This document shows positions 5,272-7,487 of a stretch of 7,487 bases of DNA, piece by piece (the stretch's first letter is position 1; each line of letters begins with the position of its first letter). Location of the stretch: NCBI GenBank assembly GCA_015488975.1, contig WFMT01000104.1, forward strand, positions 1 to 7,487, in the 5' to 3' direction. Source of the DNA: Campylobacteraceae bacterium (GTDB lineage Bacteria; Campylobacterota; Campylobacteria; Campylobacterales; JALSKU01). The position numbers and the translations under genes are program-made. The notes under the pieces are model-generated. The model was not told where the DNA came from. It saw only the letters and a program-made list of their open reading frames with translations, and did no database searches.

Positions 5272-7188
5272 GTGAAAATATTTTTATATTTTATTTTAAT
5301 ATTTATATCGGTCGATATGGTATTTGCAAATGATAACATAAACAATCTTTTAAATGAATATGCTCAAAAAGCAGACCTCTCTAATCAAACAAAAATGGAA
5401 AGTGCTGGTTTTCTTATAGTTTATACAAGACAAGACTTGGATAAAATGAAGATAAAATCTCTAAAAGAGATTATAGAGAAAATACCATTCATTAGATACA
5501 ATGAAGATAATGCAGGATTGACAAGTCCATTTTATTCACCCTACCAACCATCTCCTTCGGATACTATAAGAGTATATATAAATGACAGAGAATTAGTAAC
5601 TCCATTTAATGGCAACGCATTAAAGCTTTTTGGACAAATGAGTATGGATTTTATCGACCATATAGAAGTATATATGGGTATACCTTCTCAAAGATTAGGT
5701 ATCCAGCCAGCATGGATCACTATAAAATGCTACACAAAAGATCCAAAAAGAGAAGAAACAAGTCTTATAGGTACTTCAGCAGGAAGCTATGGTACAAAAG
5801 ATATATATGCATATAGTGCCAAAAAAATCAACAATCTCTCCTATCTTGCATACTTAAATAATAGAGATTTAAAAAGAGAAAAGATATATCATAACTCAGA
5901 TGCACTATCTAAAAATAAAAATATTACCAATTTTTACGGACAGATATCAAAAAATGGTTTAAGAGTTGAAATGCAAGCTAGTAAAGGCTCTATGGATAAT
6001 TTTATGGGAAGCAGCTACAACATAGACCCAAAATCAGTATATACTGATTTTGATTATTTTTATACAGGTGTTTACTACACCAACAAGGACAAAACTTTAA
6101 AAGCATATATAAATTTCTCACAAGACAATACAAGACATTATGACAGTTCAAAATCTGTCCTTGGTATGCTTGCTTTGTCTCCATACTCGGTATATACTTA
6201 TTCTGACTCACAAACATCAATGAAAGAACAAAGCAGTGATGCACAAGTATATAAAATTTTAAAAACAGATAAAAATAGATTTGCATTTGGAATACAAAAT
6301 AGATACAAGCACTTTAAAATTGACAATATGAGATTTGGTAATATATATATCAAAAACTCTGCCCATTATAGTAAAGAATACATCTTATCACTATTTGCAG
6401 AAAATAACTACCTAATCAATAAATCAAATATAATAACTTTGGCTGCCAAGGTCAATAGAAATATAGAAAACGGCGAAGTCAAAGATTATAAAACATACTC
6501 AGGTAGGATTGGATATATATACAATAATAAAAATTGGACAAGCAAAACATTTATTTTCATAGGAGAGTTAGTGCCATCTATGAAGATACTTTTCACAAAT
6601 AGAGTATTTTACCATCAACCAAAAGATCCATCAAAAGATAAGCAAATGGCATTTGGTACAAAACTCATACATAAATCAAAAAATAATATAATTTCTCTAC
6701 TTTGGGGTCATACCATAGTTAAAGATTCAGTATATTTTGATGGCACAGGATACAAAAACCTTAAAGATAAATACTTAACAGATACTCTGTCATTTAGAAA
6801 TACTTACTCTTTTAATGCACTCAACCGTATCATTTTTAATGCTTGGGTTGACGGTACATATAAACAAGGAAACTCGTTTGAAAATGCAAAAAAATATTAT
6901 GGAGGCGCAATATCATTTTTCAACACTATCAAAAAATTTGATTTTTACAATAGCTTGCTCTTTAAACACTGGCAAAGTGTAAACAAAGACGGATGGAATC
7001 TAAACAGTACAGTTACATATCGCTATTCAAGAGATTTAACGCTATATATAAAAGGTGAAAATATCCTAAATAAAGCTCTTAAAAGCAACTATTATGTGAT
7101 AAATCCGCTTAATAACACTATAAATTATCTAAAAAATACAAACTCAATAGACAGACGATTTTGGATAGGCTTGGAGTATCAATTTTGA
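5272..7188 (+). CDS. TonB-dependent-receptor-like outer-membrane protein, divergent plug
   Basis: A 638-residue outer-membrane protein. Residues 1-19 form a Sec signal peptide (hydrophobic core FLYFILIFIS, cleavage after VFA). A short mature N-terminal segment (NNLLNEYAQKADLSNQTK) leads to a plug-like domain at about 45-155: LIVYTRQDLDKM, SLKEIIEKIPFIRYNED, TIRVYINDREL and FIDHIEVYMGIPSQRLG match the usual order of plug motifs. The rest is a Tyr/Asn/Lys-rich beta-barrel ending in the aromatic strand FWIGLEYQF, with terminal Phe as expected for Bam-assembled barrels. Differences: no convincing TonB box; QPAWITIKCYTK where a GG-containing strand normally closes the plug; one Cys only (153); and a total length short for the family. 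The ligand is unknown. The start is GTG 5272: a stop lies three codons upstream, and later ATGs would remove the signal peptide. The ribosome site is poor. The stop overlaps the next gene's start. Confidence 0.8.
   Translation: MKIFLYFILIFISVDMVFANDNINNLLNEYAQKADLSNQTKMESAGFLIVYTRQDLDKMKIKSLKEIIEKIPFIRYNEDNAGLTSPFYSPYQPSPSDTIRVYINDRELVTPFNGNALKLFGQMSMDFIDHIEVYMGIPSQRLGIQPAWITIKCYTKDPKREETSLIGTSAGSYGTKDIYAYSAKKINNLSYLAYLNNRDLKREKIYHNSDALSKNKNITNFYGQISKNGLRVEMQASKGSMDNFMGSSYNIDPKSVYTDFDYFYTGVYYTNKDKTLKAYINFSQDNTRHYDSSKSVLGMLALSPYSVYTYSDSQTSMKEQSSDAQVYKILKTDKNRFAFGIQNRYKHFKIDNMRFGNIYIKNSAHYSKEYILSLFAENNYLINKSNIITLAAKVNRNIENGEVKDYKTYSGRIGYIYNNKNWTSKTFIFIGELVPSMKILFTNRVFYHQPKDPSKDKQMAFGTKLIHKSKNNIISLLWGHTIVKDSVYFDGTGYKNLKDKYLTDTLSFRNTYSFNALNRIIFNAWVDGTYKQGNSFENAKKYYGGAISFFNTIKKFDFYNSLLFKHWQSVNKDGWNLNSTVTYRYSRDLTLYIKGENILNKALKSNYYVINPLNNTINYLKNTNSIDRRFWIGLEYQF
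7173..7176 (+). promoter_or_regulatory. Ribosome binding site for the TTG-started secreted protein
   Basis: GGAG inside the last codons of the receptor gene lies eight bases before TTG 7185. It supports the non-ATG start, which is also needed to include the signal peptide. Confidence 0.65.
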
Positions 7189-7487
7189 AAAATTTATTGA
7201 TATTTATTTTACTATTTACAAACTCATTTGCAAATAACCAGATCGCTGTTTTAAAAACTAAAATCATAAAAGATATTGCAAATATCTTGATAAAAAAGAA
7301 AATTATTAAAGTATATGTATCTAATCCTGACTTTTATGATATATTTCATATCAATAAACATATCATAAAAGCAGATGGTCCCACGCAGGCAGATCTTATC
7401 TTGACAAGTCATTCTTTAAAATATGCAAAATTAAAAAATAAACCTTGTATAATAAGCACTAATTATCAAGATTATAAAAATCATACC
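7185..7487 (+). CDS. Secreted, probably periplasmic protein, coupled to the receptor gene (C-terminus cut by window edge)
   Basis: The frame is open for 101 codons to the window edge. Translation from TTG gives a signal peptide (KNLLIFILLFTNSFA, cleavage before NN at about 16). The mature part alternates helix and strand: a basic helix KTKIIKDIANILIKKK, strand IIKVYVSN, helix-like DFYDIFHINKH, strand ADLILTS, then a short helix and strand KPCIISTN. That looks like an alpha/beta periplasmic binding or sensing domain. YfiR-like regulators and solute-binding proteins share this layout, but no family signature can be confirmed. The start overlaps the receptor stop by two bases (TTGA), so the two are almost certainly translated together, suggesting a functional pair. 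If the missing part contains a membrane segment and a kinase or GGDEF domain, the pair would be a surface-to-cytoplasm sensor; that is conjecture. Confidence 0.75.
   Translation, partial: MKNLLIFILLFTNSFANNQIAVLKTKIIKDIANILIKKKIIKVYVSNPDFYDIFHINKHIIKADGPTQADLILTSHSLKYAKLKNKPCIISTNYQDYKNHT

Noticed and set aside
6002..6286. Minus-strand frame of 94 codons inside the receptor gene
   Set aside because: Antisense shadow of the beta-barrel; the cysteine- and tyrosine-rich product has no family resemblance.
1..7487. CRISPR array, tRNA, insertion sequence, prophage or retron-like structure
   Set aside because: No spaced repeat series, cloverleaf, transposase, integrase or reverse transcriptase frame was seen on either strand; nearly all sequence is explained by seven genes.

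Overview
The window is very AT-rich (roughly 30% GC by eye) and densely coded. Promoters look like a strong TATAAT-type -10 with little or no -35. Together with the protein families present, this suggests a Campylobacterota (epsilonproteobacterial) chromosome, perhaps near Sulfurimonas, Sulfurospirillum or Arcobacter. That placement rests on style and family recognition and was not tested by a database search.

Left half (1-4186), minus strand, in transcription order from right to left: a 68-residue charged protein of unknown function; a DedA/VTT-family membrane protein whose ATG follows the previous stop after a 6-base spacer; a 149-base gap holding a candidate promoter; a metallo-beta-lactamase/beta-CASP ribonuclease-type protein; and, 14 bases later, a plasma-membrane-type (P3A) cation/proton P-type ATPase that runs off the left edge. 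The ribonuclease and ATPase genes look like one operon. The small gene and dedA look like another, which may read through into it.

Middle (4187-4284): a 98-base divergent promoter region between the small gene (leftward) and an EI24/CysZ-like multi-pass membrane protein (rightward, 4285-5199). An 8-base direct repeat, 22 bases apart, straddles the rightward -10.

Right part (5200-7487), plus strand: a 72-base gap with a perfect AT-only 11-base inverted repeat overlapping a candidate -10, then a divergent TonB-dependent-receptor-like outer-membrane protein with a GTG start. Its stop overlaps the TTG start of a secreted protein that runs off the right edge. Receptor and secreted protein are translationally coupled and probably form one envelope module. 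The alternating strand/helix pattern of the second protein would fit a periplasmic ligand-sensing or binding domain, but its family could not be settled from 101 residues.

No tRNA, rRNA, CRISPR array, insertion sequence or prophage gene was seen, and no gene-free stretch exceeds 150 bases. The parts most worth a second look are the receptor/secreted-protein pair, the DedA protein lacking its usual arginines, the enlarged P domain of the ATPase, and the inverted repeat before the receptor gene.
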